A stretch of 64,000 bases of DNA from Paratrimastix pyriformis (GCA_027972325.1 JAPMOS010000006.1:846501-910500), one strand, 5' to 3'; counted from the stretch's first letter, positions 49,572 through 60,131 are shown. The notes: generated by a model not told the origin, from the letters alone. Made by a program: numbers and translations.

Positions 49572-52500
49572 GGGGTGGGGGCGGACCCTGGATGCGACCA
49601 TGTTCTCGCGGTCGCGGGGGTCGCGCTGGTCGAAGAGCAGGTTGATGGCCGACAGGGCCCGCCCCACGGGCAGCAGCACCTGGCCCCGCCAGCGGGAGCG
49701 GGGAGAAGCGCATGGCGATGAGCAGACTGCCACACCAGGAGGAGCCCCCGGGGCCGGCGGGAGGTGTGCGTTCGTCTGTGTCAGACCCTGGTGGCGCGTC
49801 CCTGGGAGGGCGGGCTGGGGGAGGGCGAGGGCGCGGGGGCCCAGGCGGCCCCTGCGGATCCCTGCGGATGGGCAGGCTCGGCCGAGGGGGCCCGGCAGAG
49901 GGCCGCGATGGCGGGGCCAGCCGAGGGGGACAGCGGGGGCGAGTCGAACCCCTCGGGCGCCCACTCGTCGGCTGCTCCGGACCCCGGCGGAGCGGCCAGG
50001 GGGGTGGGGGCCGGGCCCGGGTGGCCCTCCGAGAGGCCGGCCGGCGAGGGCGGCGAGCCGGGCGAGGAGGCGGGGCCCATCACGGGCGGCGCCATGTACT
50101 GCAGCACCAGGCTCAGGCCTCCGTGCAGGGCCCCCTCGGGCGACTGGCCGCGCCCCACCCCAAAGCCCCACCCCCACGCCCAGAGGCGGTTAGACCATGC
50201 CCTCCGTCCATCCCTTGATCCTGCCCCCCCCCGGTAGCTGTGCCTGGGACGGACCACCTCGAGGTGACACTCGAGTGCGCTCTGGGAGAGGCCCGCAGCC
50301 TGGTGAAGACGGTCATCAGGCGGTTGGCCATCTTACTGCCGGCTGGCTGCTGCTGTGGTACCGACCGCCCCGGGCAGCGCGGATGAGCAACCACCACCGG
50401 ACTCTTCGCTGACACCCCCACAAGCGGCACGAGCCGGGGCGGCTGGGCGGCTGGGCGGCTGGGCGGCTGGGGGGGGACGAGGCAGGGCCGACCTGGATGA
50501 AGTTGTGCAGGGCGAGGAAGAGGTCGGGCCCGAGGGCGCCCATCTGGGCCTGGACCACCTCGGGCCGCAGGTGGGCCTGCAGGGCGTCCAGGGTGGCCAG
50601 GGCCGCCTGGGCCTCGTAGGGCGCCCCGCGCTGAAGGCCATGATCATGGGCCGCATCAGCCGGGGCAGGGCCCCGCCAGCTGGCCGGGCCGCATGGGCAC
50701 CGACAGCAGCACCTCCGCGTCCGCGTACCGCAGGGCCGCCGTCGGGGCGGCGTACATGCTCGCTGACCGCCTCCAGGATGGCTGCCCGCCCCCGCGCCCA
50801 CAGCCCCACAGTCCCCACAGTCCCCAACGCCTTGGGTCAGCCGGACAGCCAATCCAACCGCGGAGCCTCGCTGGCGACCGAGGAGCGAGGGCCGAGGCGA
50901 GGGCCGAGGTCTGGGCGTGGGGGACGGGGGGAGGGGCAGGTATGTGGGCAGCTCGCGGATGACCAGGTCGGACTTGGCCCGGAAGAGGGCCCTGGCACCA
51001 GAAACTGGGGCGCCGTCTCGCTGGGCGGCGGCTCGTTGGCCCCGGCCGGGTGCACCACCTGCGCCCGCACCAGCCCGCCCCGGCAGGACAGGCAGGACAG
51101 GCAGGACAGGCAGGACAGGCAGGACAGGCAGGACAGGCAGAGGCACCGAGGACGGTGGGGCAGGCAAAATGACGGTGGGGCAGGCGGATGGCGGTGGGGC
51201 GGGGGGGGGGGGGGGGGGTGATCCGGGCGCAGGCGTGAGCCGTGGCGGACGTGTGGGGGCGGGGCGAGGGCGAGGCTCATCAGGGCGGCCAGGTGGGTCC
51301 GCAGGACGGCCTCCAGGACGGGCGAGGGGCCCCAGGGGTGCCGGGCGGGGCCAGCTCGCCCAGCTTGCGGATCAGCTGCCGCAGCAGCGCCCGTGCAGCC
51401 CGCTCAGCCGCCCCAGAGCCTGCCCAACGGGCAGGGCCACGCGCCCCACGGAGGACAGACGAACATGGCATGAGCATGGGGCATGGGGCATGGGGCATGG
51501 GGCATGGGGCATGGGGCAGCACGACGCACCACGAGCAGCCAACCGATGCGTCGTGCCGTGTCGTGCCAGGGAAGGGGAAGGGGAAGGGGAAGGGGAAGGG
51601 GAAGGGGAAGGGGAAGGGGAAGGGGGGGGGGAAGGGGGAAGGGGGAAGGGGGGGCCGCCTCATGGGGGGATGGGAGAGGAGGATGTGGCGGGGCACGCGG
51701 ACCGCCACGTCTCGAGGAAGTAGCTCATCAGGGCGTGGCCCACCTCGCGCTGGACGTGGACCGGGGCGAAGAGGACCCCCAGCAGGTCGCCCCACTCCTT
51801 GGCCAGGGGCTCCTTGGCGGCCGGGGGGGCGGCCCCCTCGATGCGGGCCCCCGTGGCCAGGGCCAGGTCCACGCAGCCCTCGACCAGGAAGGGGCCCTCC
51901 GAGAGGAGCAGCTCGCCCACCGTCCACGGGTCGGCCATGGTCAGCACCGTGGCAAGCACGCGGTACACCTCGGGCACTGGCCCAGACTGCGCCCCCCGCC
52001 CACCCCGCAGCCCCCCCAAAGGACGAGGCCACATCAGGGCTGGAGGGCTGGAGGGCTGGAGGGCTGGAGGGCTGGAGGGCTGGAGGGCTGGAGGGCTGGA
52101 GGGCTGGAGGGCTGGAGGGCTGGAGGGCTGGAGGGCTGGAGGGCTGGAGGGCTGGAGGGCTGGAGGGCTGGAGGCTGGAGGGCTGGAGGGCTGGAGGGCT
52201 GGAGGGCTGGAGGGCTGGAGGGCTGGAGGGCTGGAGGCTGGAGGGCTGGAGGCTGGAGGGCTGGAGGGCTGGAGGGCTGGAGGGCTGGAGGGCTGGAGGG
52301 CTGGAGGGCTGGAGGGCTGGAGGGCTGGAGGGCTGTGTGTGGCGGGTGGTGGGTGGTGGGTGGTGGGTGGTGTGTGTGGTGGATGGCGGATGGCGGATGG
52401 CGGATGGCGGATGGCGGATGGCGGATGGCGGATGGCGGATGGCGGATGGCGGATGGCGGAGGGCGGAGGGCGGAGGGCGGAGGGCGGAGGGCGGAGGGCG

Positions 52501-55469
52501 GAGGGCGGAGGGCGGACCTGCTTGGTGGCGTGTGGGGGGGCGGCGACCTCCCACCCGAAGATGGCCGCCGAGCAGAGGAAGGACAGCCTCACCTGGCAGC
52601 CCCGGGCAGCATGACCGGGGGGCGTGAGACCCGGCCAATGCGCGTATGTTCACCGTGCCCGCACCGTGCCCGCACCGTGCCCCACCAAGCAGGCGGACCA
52701 TCTTGCAGAGGAGCCGTGTCTCGGCCCGGCTGAAGAGGGGCCCCTGGGACGGCTTGGCCTGCAGCTGCCACGATGCCGAAGGGGGAGGATGCCGAGGGTG
52801 GTGATCAGCATGCCCAGGGGAGGATGGTGATCAGCATGCCCAGGGAAGGATGGTGATCAGCATGCCCAGGGAAGGATGGTGATCAGCATGCCCAGGGAAG
52901 GATGGTGATCGGCGGCTCAGAGGGCGCGGGGGGCACGCGAGCAGACGGACGGGGGTGCAATACTGCTTGACGGCGTGCACCAGATAGCTGTTGCAGGCCA
53001 CCACAAGCACCCGGATCTCTGCTCGCCCCGCCCCCGCCCACCCAGCCGCCCCGGCCGGATGAAGAGCGAGATCAGGGTGGCCAGGATGATGAGTGTGGAA
53101 GGGACGGGCCACATGGCGGGGGTCGGGGATGGCTGGAGTGGCTGGGGTGGCTGGGGTGGCTGGGGTGGCTGGAGTGGCTGGGGTGGCTGGGGTGGCTGGG
53201 GTGGCTGGGGTGGCTGGGGTGGCTGGGGTGGCCGGGTGGCTGGGTGGCTGGGGTGGCTGGGGTGGCTGGGGTGGCTGGGGTGGCTGGAGTGGCTGGGGTG
53301 GCTGGAGTGGCTGGGGTGGCTGGGGTGGCTGGAGTGGCTGGGGTGGCTGGGGTGGCTGGGTGGCTGGGGTGGCTGGCTGGGGTGGCTGGGGTGGCTGGGG
53401 TGGCTGGGGTGGCTGGAGTGGCTGGGGTGGCTGGGTGGCTGGGGTGGCTGGGGTGGCTGGAGTGGCTGGGTGGCTGGGTGGCTGGGGTGGCTGGGGTGGC
53501 TGGGGTGGCTGGAGTGGCTGGTGTGGCTGGGGTGGCTGGAGTGGCTGGGTGGCTGGGGTGGCTGGGTGGCTGGAGTGGCTGGGTGGCTGGGGGGCTGGCT
53601 GGTGGCAGTGGCTGGGGTGGCTGGGGTGGCGGTGGCTTGGGGTGCCTGGGGCATGGCAGGCACCGGTGCATGGCGGCGGCGCATCAGGCGCCTGGATGGG
53701 CGGCGGCAGGGGGCGGTGCCCAGCGGGGCGCCGGAGGGGAGGGGGGGGGGGGAGGGGGGGGGGGGAAGGAGGTGGGGAGTGGAGGGGGGAAGGGAGGGAG
53801 GGGAGGGGAGGGAGGGGAGGGGAGGGGAGGGGGAGGGAGGGGGGAGGGGGGGGGGGAGGGAAGGGAATGGAAGGGGACGGACGAGGTCGGGGCGGGGATG
53901 ACCGTCCCGGGGCAGGCCCTCGTGGGCGTCTGTTTGTCGACCAGCCCGCAGAGGCAGTCCGTGCCGTGGGTCAGCAGGGCCATGGCCCCGTGTGCGCCAG
54001 CGGCCCCAGCGACCGGTCCAGGAAGGCCCGCCCAACGCTCGACAGCAGCATCAGCGTCTGCCAGCCACAGCCACCGCCAGGCCGTGAGGGGATGCAAGGT
54101 GGGGAGGGCAGGGCAGGGGGGCGCGGGTGCTGCCGACCGGGTTGAAGGTGAGCCAGCAGAAGGGTGGGCAGGGAGCCGGGGGGGGGGGAGGAGGGAGAGG
54201 GAGGGGGGGACAAGTGGGCGGGCTGGCGGGCGGGCGGGCGGGCGGGCGGGCGTGGCGGGCGGGCGGGCGGGCGTGGCGGACTGGAGGATCTCGTTGCGCA
54301 GGTGGCGCGGGTTGCCGAAGAAGCGGCTGGGCGCCTGGGTGAGCTCGTCCATCTGCCTCAGCAGGGCCGGCCGAACGGCGTCGGCGACTGCCTGCGGGGC
54401 GTCGTGCCCGCTGAGGAACTTGACGGAGGTCATCAGCTCCTGCGCCGGGGCCCGGGTGGGCGGTGAGGGCGGAGATGAGGATGAGGGGGGACGGGGCTGA
54501 GGGGGAGGGACGGAGGGAGCGTGGCGGCGGGGGGCGGACCCGGCGGGCGGCGAGGGGCTCGATGGGGGCGTGCGAGCAGAGGTCGATGATGATGTGGGGC
54601 AGCCGGGTGAGGATCTCGCGCACCGTGGCCAGCTCCCCCGATGGCATGGTCCGCACCACGGCCGCCACCACGTAGAGCAGGCGCCCCTTGAAGGTCAGGA
54701 AGGCCTCCGGGTCGGGGGCCCCCCCGGGGGCGGCCGCGGGCGGGCCCTGGGGCATCAGGGCCTCCATCAGGGCCTCCAGGAAGCGGCGCCGGTGCTCATT
54801 GTTGGACGACTGCAGCAGCTGCTGCATGATGCGCACGTAGTCGGTCAGGGCCCGCAGCGAGTGTGCCCCGGCCAGGCCCTGCGGGTCGCCCCCCAGGTAG
54901 TGGGGCAGGGCCTGCTGGCGGGCGCTGACCAGGGCCTGGCAGACCCACCGCACCAACCCGTCGATCTTCAGGGGAGGCTTGATGTTGGCCCGCATGAGGG
55001 CCATCAGGGGCCGCTGCGCGTGCAGCACAACCTCCTCGCCGTCCGTCCCCAGCACCTGCACCAGCGTGTCCAGCATCTCCTGCAGGCAGGCCCCCAGGGC
55101 CTCCGGGGGCGGAGGGTTGCTCTGAGGCATGATCAGCGAGTTGACCAGGCTCACTCGAGCCAGTACCATCGGCGGAAAATCGTTGTTGGGCGGCACGCGG
55201 GCCGCAATCAAAGGGGGCAACAGATGGAGGAGAAAATCCTTGTAAATCGGGAAAATGTTTTGTGCAAAGAAGGTTCCATCGTTGAGTTGCTTGCGGATGC
55301 CATTGACCACCTTCTGAAGCTCCACCAAAACAGCATCGGCAGCGTGGGGCGGGTAGCTGTAGAAATGTGTGTGCGGGTCCTCGCCCACATGAATTGCACG
55401 AAGTCTCTCTGTAATATGAGCGAGCTTTTGTCGCAGCTCGGAAAAAGTTGGGATCCGCTGAGCGGCCAT
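28635..55469 (-). CDS. TRRAP/Tra1 homologue, PIKK-family pseudokinase scaffold
   Basis: Giant scaffold of SAGA/TIP60-type acetyltransferase complexes that binds activators. The N-terminus MAAQRIPTFSELRQKLAHI and the block PLAARRELMTSVKFLSG match the HEAT region of TRRAP. Further HEAT pieces run through 54.5-36 kb (for example HGLTRHFALLLV). FAT and PIKK parts follow: VPLRLTRNIAAMITFTGLGG (TRRAP-type activation region) and the FATC end CLDPERLAVMPWYWMPWL just before the TGA at 28635. No HRD or DFG is visible; GALLVNPATGAI stands in that place, as expected for a catalytically dead PIKK. Several dozen introns, most with GTCCGC donors and many with private tandem repeats, spread a protein of about 3,800 residues over 27 kb. 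Pro/Ala-rich inserts are common. Exon borders were not all resolved. Start ATG at 55469 is 80 bp from the divergent neighbour. Confidence 0.88.
28976..29044. repeat. GGGC array at splice donor of TRRAP
   Basis: About 17 copies. The sense strand reads GTCCGCCCGCCCGCCC, so the tetramer is a continuation of the donor site. Confidence 0.9.
29397..29535. repeat. Imperfect GCAGGGG array in TRRAP intron
   Basis: G-rich 6-9 bp units upstream, on the plus strand, of a GTCCGC donor. Confidence 0.8.
29877..30014. repeat. 17-bp tandem repeat (GCAGATGGGGATGAGAG)
   Basis: About eight copies with G/A changes in a TRRAP intron. Confidence 0.9.
32792..33033. repeat. 5-bp tandem repeat CCCAT, ~48 copies
   Basis: Nearly perfect; a single C-to-T change near 32842. 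On the sense strand it is GATGG and reads open in all frames. It lies in a TRRAP intron whose donor (GTCCGCCCC) is at about 33095-33100. Confidence 0.95.
35259..35355. repeat. 8-bp tandem repeat CCCACCAG, ~12 copies
   Basis: Perfect array inside a TRRAP intron. Confidence 0.9.
35906..35989. repeat. GGT trinucleotide repeat, 28 copies
   Basis: Within TRRAP. On the sense strand the repeat would code poly-Pro or poly-Thr if translated; exon borders here are not certain. Confidence 0.85.
36723..36784. repeat. GGGGCC hexanucleotide repeat, ~10 copies
   Basis: Within a TRRAP exon-like stretch. The sense strand is CCGGCC/GGCCCC and encodes alternating Pro and Ala. Same unit as the human C9orf72 repeat. 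Confidence 0.9.
37342..37498. repeat. AT-rich satellite (GAGAATGAGAAAT units)
   Basis: Units GAGAAT and GAGAAAT or GAAATGA alternate. This is the only strongly A-rich stretch in the TRRAP gene body and lies in an intron. Confidence 0.85.
37740..37796. repeat. 5-bp repeat GCGGT, ~11 copies
   Basis: Perfect array in the next TRRAP intron. Confidence 0.9.
38783..39020. repeat. 22-bp tandem repeat
   Basis: Unit close to CACCCGGTCAGGGTCAGAACAC, with shorter variants at both ends, about 10-12 copies, in a TRRAP intron. Confidence 0.9.
39504..39575. repeat. AGCAGCCAAACATCC repeat
   Basis: Four to five imperfect copies of a 15-bp unit, grading to AGCAGCC, in a TRRAP intron. Confidence 0.75.
41222..41279. 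repeat. 6-bp repeat TGTGCC, ~9 copies
   Basis: TRRAP intron. The array sits just inside the donor (sense GTCCGCCCCGCCG), which is followed by the repeat. Confidence 0.85.
41912..41973. repeat. 5-bp repeat GGGCA, ~12 copies
   Basis: Perfect array in a TRRAP intron. Confidence 0.9.
43450..43519. repeat. 5-bp repeat CAGCC, ~14 copies
   Basis: Perfect array in a TRRAP intron. Confidence 0.9.
45614..45662. repeat. GGGGCC hexanucleotide repeat, second tract
   Basis: About eight copies in a TRRAP exon. The sense strand encodes Pro-Ala repeats. Confidence 0.9.
47170..47300. repeat. G-run cluster
   Basis: Poly-G runs of 5-17 broken by single C, about 130 bp, in a TRRAP intron. A strong candidate for G-quadruplex structure on the template strand. 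Confidence 0.8.
49534..49571. repeat. GGCT tetranucleotide repeat
   Basis: About nine copies in a TRRAP intron. Confidence 0.85.
51081..51140. repeat. 9-bp repeat GGCAGGACA
   Basis: About six perfect copies in a TRRAP intron. Confidence 0.85.
51476..51652. repeat. CATGGGG and GGGAAG arrays
   Basis: Two arrays in one intron: a 7-bp unit at 51476-51517 and a 6-bp unit at 51568-51652. Confidence 0.85.
52037..52334. repeat. 8-bp repeat GAGGGCTG, ~37 copies
   Basis: Nearly perfect, with a few 7-bp variants, in a TRRAP intron. Confidence 0.95.
52379..52515. repeat. 7-bp repeats GGATGGC and GGAGGGC, ending at a splice donor
   Basis: Two related 7-bp units, one T-to-G change apart, in series. The sense strand starts GTCCGCCCTCCGCCCTCC, so the repeat grows directly out of the donor site. 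Confidence 0.95.
52805..52905. repeat. ~26-bp tandem repeat, four copies
   Basis: Unit around CAGCATGCCCAGGGAAGGAT plus GGTGAT, in a TRRAP intron. Confidence 0.9.
53128..53640. repeat. ~510-bp array of GGCTGGGGT units
   Basis: The longest array of the window: 8-9 bp units (GGCTGGGGT, GGCTGGAGT, GGCTGGGT) with mixed variants, in a TRRAP intron. Confidence 0.95.
53730..53870. repeat. G/A-rich tract
   Basis: GGGGGAGG-type purine tract with long G runs in a TRRAP intron. Confidence 0.8.
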
Positions 55470-55549
55470 TGGGGCGCGCTCGAGCACGGGACCACTGTGT
55501 AAAAAGAGGGTTGACGACCCGCGGGACTAGGAGATCTTCGCCGGGCTCA
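55470..55549. promoter_or_regulatory. 80-bp head-to-head promoter region
   Basis: Between ATG of TRRAP (minus) and ATG of the TBC gene (plus). Moderate GC. No TATA box recognised. Both transcripts must start in or next to these 80 bp. Confidence 0.6.
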
Positions 55550-58274
55550 ATGAAAAACGACCCACCGCCAGCACAGCAGGACAACACCAGCCGAATTGAT
55601 GATATTATTTCGACCCTGGAAAAATCTTTTTCGTATTGGTCAATCCGCGCTTCGATCAAGCAAGAATTGATCAAGGTTGGTCGTTTTTCGGTGACCATTT
55701 CCGGGTCTTCAGTTTCGTTCAGCCAAAATACCGTGAAATCGACGAAGCAGAGGCATTGGAAAAGGTCTTACAAAGTGGGGGCTACCCTGGCCAGCTTCGC
55801 AATCTGGTATTGGAGCTGGGACGGCAGGGCCAGGTCGCCCCGCTGCCCCAAATCGCAGCACCAAAAAATCTGTCCTTGATTCCTGCACTCCCTGTGGGGG
55901 CGCCGGTTCCAAACATGCCGCCTGCCGGCTCGGTGATGCCACAGCTGCTCGACGCCGTCAGTCAAGCTCGAAGGTCGCGATCCTCCACTTGGAATGTTTC
56001 CGTCCAATTGGCATTTGTAGCCTCTTTGCTCGGCGCTGCGTGGCAACTCTGGAGGAACTGAGTGCCGAGCTGCGGTGTCCCCTGTCGCGCCCGGTCCGTG
56101 CCGGCGGCACTCTGCCTGGCCGTCAACTCGCCCTTTAGCGGATCCTCCCAGCAGGGCGCCAGCTTCCCGGGAGCGCTGCTTTTGCTGTCCTGGCGACGCT
56201 TGAACCCGAGGCGATGCAGTCCCTGCGAGTGGGCTCCAAGTTTGTCTACGAATGGCGCGACCTTTTCCAAGCCCTCGTCAGCATCACTCTTCCCGCCACC
56301 ACGGTGTGGTCTGTAGCTCAATTTGTGCCTCCGATCCCCACTCCCGCCGGTCCCCGTTCCCCACGTTTGCCTGTTTGCCTGTAGCCTGTCCCCTCCGCCC
56401 AAGTGGAGCAGCCTTCCCGTCCTGGTGAACGGCCTGCCCGGGATGGCCCTGTTCCGGACGACCTTCTTAGAGCTGCACCCGGAGTGCCGCCAGATTGGCC
56501 TTGATGATACCCGCATGGGTCTGTCGTCCATCCGCCTTGGCGCCCTCGACGTCCTCCTGTCATTTGGGGGGCCTGGACAGGCTGGTTTGCCGAGGATCGC
56601 CTTCGACTGGGCCACAAAGTGCTCAAGATGCGCTACGTACCCTTGGTCAGCTCTTTGCTCCCGCCCTCGGCCCCCCTTGTTGTGAATCACCACCGACCTT
56701 CCTGGCCCTTGCTTGCTTGTGGTAGGTCCGGCAGTACGCCAAACGCGGCGTCCCTGCCAGCATCCGGGGGGCCGTTTGGGCGGCCATCCTCGTCCCAGAT
56801 GCGGCACCGTCGGTCCGCGATGGATGCCCCCCATTCCTCCACTCCACGTTCCCTTTACCGCTACTCCCATGGATCGGTCGAGAGGCGCGAGGATTTTCAG
56901 ACTTCCGCATACGGGGCTGCGTGGGACCGGGCAGCATGAGTATGCCGAGCTGCGCCCAGAGGCGGAGCGGGAAGAGCTCTTGACGGACATGCTGCTGGCG
57001 GGCGATGTCTTCTCGGTCGCATGCGACAACCACTACTTCGTCTTTGAGCGGCCTCTGGTCGACCTCATGCTTGTCCGTGCGGCCGCTAATTTCCCGCCCA
57101 CCGCCACGGGAAGCGGGTATACCCACACGCCTCCATCGATCTGACATCGTGTTGGGATCCCTGTGGCGGCCTGGCGCAGGCCCTGAGCCGCGACCCCTGG
57201 ATCGCCGCGCATGCCGCCCAGAAGATGGAGCCTCCTTCCAAACCCTCGCCCCCGTCCCATCCGAGTCTGCCGCGTTGCCTCTGGTGGGCCCGGTGGCGGG
57301 CTCCCCGACTGTCGCCGCTTCCCTCGTTCATTATGACTCCTGTTCACGCTGCCCTGGCTCCTTGTCATGGCCATGCTGTTTGCGACCCCTGTGTCCGTCC
57401 GGGCTGCGGGCATTCAGTCAAGGACACCGAGCGGCCAACGGTGGCCCCCAGGTACCCGCCCTCGGGCGTGGTCCCCTTCCGCGGCCTGAGCACCCTGGGG
57501 GCGCCCATTTGCTACCTGTACACCGACCCGACGGTCGCCTATCCGGTCCTCCGGTCCCTCTACGCCCGGTCTGCGACCCGCCCCGGCCCCGCCCAGTGCA
57601 CCGCGGCCCGCCCCTCATATCTGCATCTTCCCCCTCCCCATGCCGGCAGGTACTTTTGTAAGCTTCACTGCCTCTCGGCCGAGCCGGGGTGCCTACTAGA
57701 TTTGTGTGCCCTCTTTGAAACCCTCGCACACGCGGCACACGTCTGTCCAGCCCCCAGCCAGCCCCCCGGGCGCCATTCCCCGCCTCATCACGTCCGTCCC
57801 GCTGTGTGGGTTCTCTTTCGGTCGGTCAGCCGGCCGCCTTCGAGCATGTGGTCTCGCTGGGGATCCCGCCCCTGCGGATCGCCTTTCGGTGGATCATGTT
57901 CGCCTTCGTGGGTTATCTGCCCCCCGATCAGGTCGCCCGGCCCCGGGACGACCAGGCCCCAGCTCACCCCCACCCTTTCTCTTCTCTTCTCGGTCAGGTC
58001 CTCTTGTTGTGGGATCGGCTGATTGCCTTCGATAGCCTCTGGCTGGTTCCCATCCTCGCGGCTGCCCTGTGGACCTTCCGGGCCAGTGCCCTCCTTCAGG
58101 CCACATCTGAACATGACATCGAGGTTCGTCCATTGTCCTTATTGGTTCCCGCAAGATCATACATCATTGTTCTCATATTGCTCTTCTCCACAGCTAATTT
58201 TCGCCGACCCCAGCCGACTTTCGGTTGTGGCCCTGCTCCAAGAATTCTTGTTCCTGACCGAAATGCCCACGTAG
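55550..58274 (+). CDS. TBC domain protein of the TBC1D19 type
   Basis: Relative of Rab GTPase-activating proteins. The whole protein aligns by eye with animal TBC1D19: N-terminal coiled part, QYAKRGVPASIRGAVWAAIL (TBC motif A), DNHYFVFERPLVDLML, YPPSGVVPFRG, YFCKLHCLSAEPGCLLDLCA, GIPPLRIAFRWIMFAFVGYL, VLLLWDRLIAFDSLWLVPIL and the end LLQEFLFLTEMPT. The Arg and Gln fingers of active TBC GAPs (IxxDxxR, YxQ) are not present, so GAP activity is doubtful, as in TBC1D19. Introns placed: 55974-56020, 56309-56384, 56519-56580, 56646-56725, 56813-56934, 57073-57179, 57569-57649, 57741-57829, 57932-57997 and 58124-58193. One more near 56100-56160 and the first one near 55630-55710 have unsure borders. 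Stop TAG 58272-58274. Confidence 0.88.
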
Positions 58275-58442
58275 TCGGAGTCTCGACTTTACGGCTGTAA
58301 ACTTGTAAAATCGGATTCGGGTATACCGTATTGCTTTCCTCTTGGAATTATTGCTTTAACACGAGATTGACTGACCGCTCAGAGAGACGCTCCGCCTTCT
58401 CTGTCCCCCTGCACGGGGCCTATCCCCTGTTGGGCGTTTGAG
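58275..58442. other. Intergenic gap
   Basis: 168 bp of moderate GC between two tandem plus-strand genes. It must hold the 3' end of the TBC gene and the RRP45 promoter. No clear motif. Confidence 0.5.
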
Positions 58443-59231
58443 ATGGACTTTCTTCTTGCGGCCCTGAAAGAGGGCATCCGCGTCGATGGGCGGGCGCCCA
58501 CAGAACCACGAGACGTTTCGTTCTCTTTCCCTCATGAGAGGGGGCACGCGGAGGTGAAGATGGGGAATACCCGGTCTGCCCGTAGATCAAGCCATCATAG
58601 TTTTTCGAGCCCTCCCGTAGTGTTCTCGCATGCATTTCTGCGGAAATATTAGCACCATATCCAGACCGTCCCAACGAGGGGATTCTCTCTTTCACCACAG
58701 ATTTTTCGCCCATGGCGTCACCTGCCTTCGAGCCCGGCCGGTCTGGCGCCCACTGGTTTTGTGCGCCCTGATCTCTGGGGGTTCGGTAGCTCCTCCGAGC
58801 GGGGCATCGAAATCAGCAGGGTGGTCGAGCGGGGCATCCGGGAGACCCGCGCCATCAACATGGAGAGTCTTTGCATCCTGGCGGGGGAGAAGGTCTGTCT
58901 GGTCCAGGGCCGCCCAGGTGGATCCGCCTCCCCCCGCGGGCAGTGCCCTCGGTGGTGAGTCCAACCACTTTCCTCCTCCCGGCGCCCCCTGGGGGCAGGT
59001 CTGGTCGGTGCGGTGCGATCTGCACGTGCTCGACGACGGGGGCAACCTGATGGACTGCCTCAGCCTGGCGGCCATGGCGGCCTTCCTGCACTTCCGCAAG
59101 CCGCAGCTCTCGGTGGCCGGCGATCGGCTGATTGTCTACCCGGCCTCCCTCAAGGATCCCGTCCCGCTGACCATCCACCACGTCCCCATCGCGGTCACCT
59201 TCGGCCTCTTCACCGCCAGGTCGGCCCTCCC

Positions 59232-59275
<44 letters not shown>

Positions 59276-60016
59276 ACGCCCCCAAGGTCCGATTGACACC
59301 CCGCACGGCCGCGTAGCAACCTGGCTGTGCTGGACCCGACCACGGAGGAGGAAGCCCACATGGACGGGGCCCTGACGGTGACCATCAACAGCCGCGGGGT
59401 CATCTGCGCCATCCAGAAGGCCGGCGGGGCGCCCATCACCCAGCCCCAGATCCTGGCCCTGACCGGCCAGGCCGCCCAACGGGCCAAGCAGCTGGTGGCC
59501 ATCCTGACGGACGCCCTCAAGGCAACCGGCGGCCCCGCGGCCGAGGGGTCTGCCCGCCCCGCCCCGCCCCGCCCCGCCCGGCCCTCCCCTTCCCCCTCGC
59601 CCAGGGCGGGGCCCACCTTGACGGCTCATCCTGACCATCCTGCACCCCCTGCACCACCCCCTGCACCCCCTGCACCCCCTGCACCTGCCAGGGAGCCCGA
59701 GTGGACCCACGAGGCTGGGCTGCCCTCCGTGCCCGCCATGCCGGCCGCCTTCGCCTCGGGCCCCCCGGCGGCCCACATGCCCGCCCTCCACACCCGCCCC
59801 ATCCTCGCAGCCCCGGCCCCTGCCCTCAGCCCGCCTGCCGCCGCAAACCCCTCCCCCAGCCCCGCCGCCGCCGCCAGCCCCGCCGGGGCGAAGGAGGCCG
59901 AGGGGCGCTCTTCCCCACCCCCGACCCCTTCGCCAACCCCGTCGCCGACGGGCGCCCAGAAGAAGAAGCGCGGGCCCCCGACCTCCCTCAGGGAGCGGGC
60001 CGCCGGCCAGAAATAG
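58443..60016 (+). CDS. RRP45: Exosome complex subunit RRP45 (EXOSC9), RNase PH family
   Basis: Ring subunit of the RNA exosome, for 3'-5' RNA processing and decay in nucleus and cytoplasm. Family landmarks: LKEGIRVDGR at the start, MGNTRVLACISAEI, FSPMASPAFEPGRS, TRAINMESLCILAGEKVW, VRCDLHVLDDGGNLMDC, DPVPLTIHHVPIAVTFGLF and LAVLDPTTEEEAHMDGALTV. Introns placed: 58574-58620, 58741-58789, 58893-58998, 59220-59316 (with a 43-bp poly-C run) and 59548-59691 (length a multiple of three, donor GTCTGC; it removes a Pro-rich stretch). The C-terminal tail is long, Pro/Ala-rich and ends in a basic QKKKRG stretch, a possible nuclear signal. Stop at 60014-60016. Confidence 0.92.
59233..59275. repeat. C43 homopolymer in RRP45 intron
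   Basis: Begins 13 bp after the donor GTCGGCCCTCCCTC. Longest single-base run of the window. Confidence 0.95.
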
Positions 60017-60131
60017 CTGCCCCGCCCGGCCTGACAGACGATTTGAGAGGCCAAGGCCGCCCACGCAATCTTTGTTCTCCTACAAGAGACACGGCGACCC
60101 AAGCAGAGCATTTTTATGTTGGTCTTTGTGC
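60017..60131. other. Tail-to-tail intergenic gap
   Basis: 115 bp between stops of RRP45 and the cytidylyltransferase. AT-richer. Nothing else recognised. Confidence 0.5.

Noticed and set aside
28635-55469. Several separate genes instead of one TRRAP
   Set aside because: N-terminal HEAT blocks, the VPLRLTRN kinase-region motif and the FATC end follow in family order on one strand with no intervening start or stop signature. Splits cannot be excluded without RNA data.
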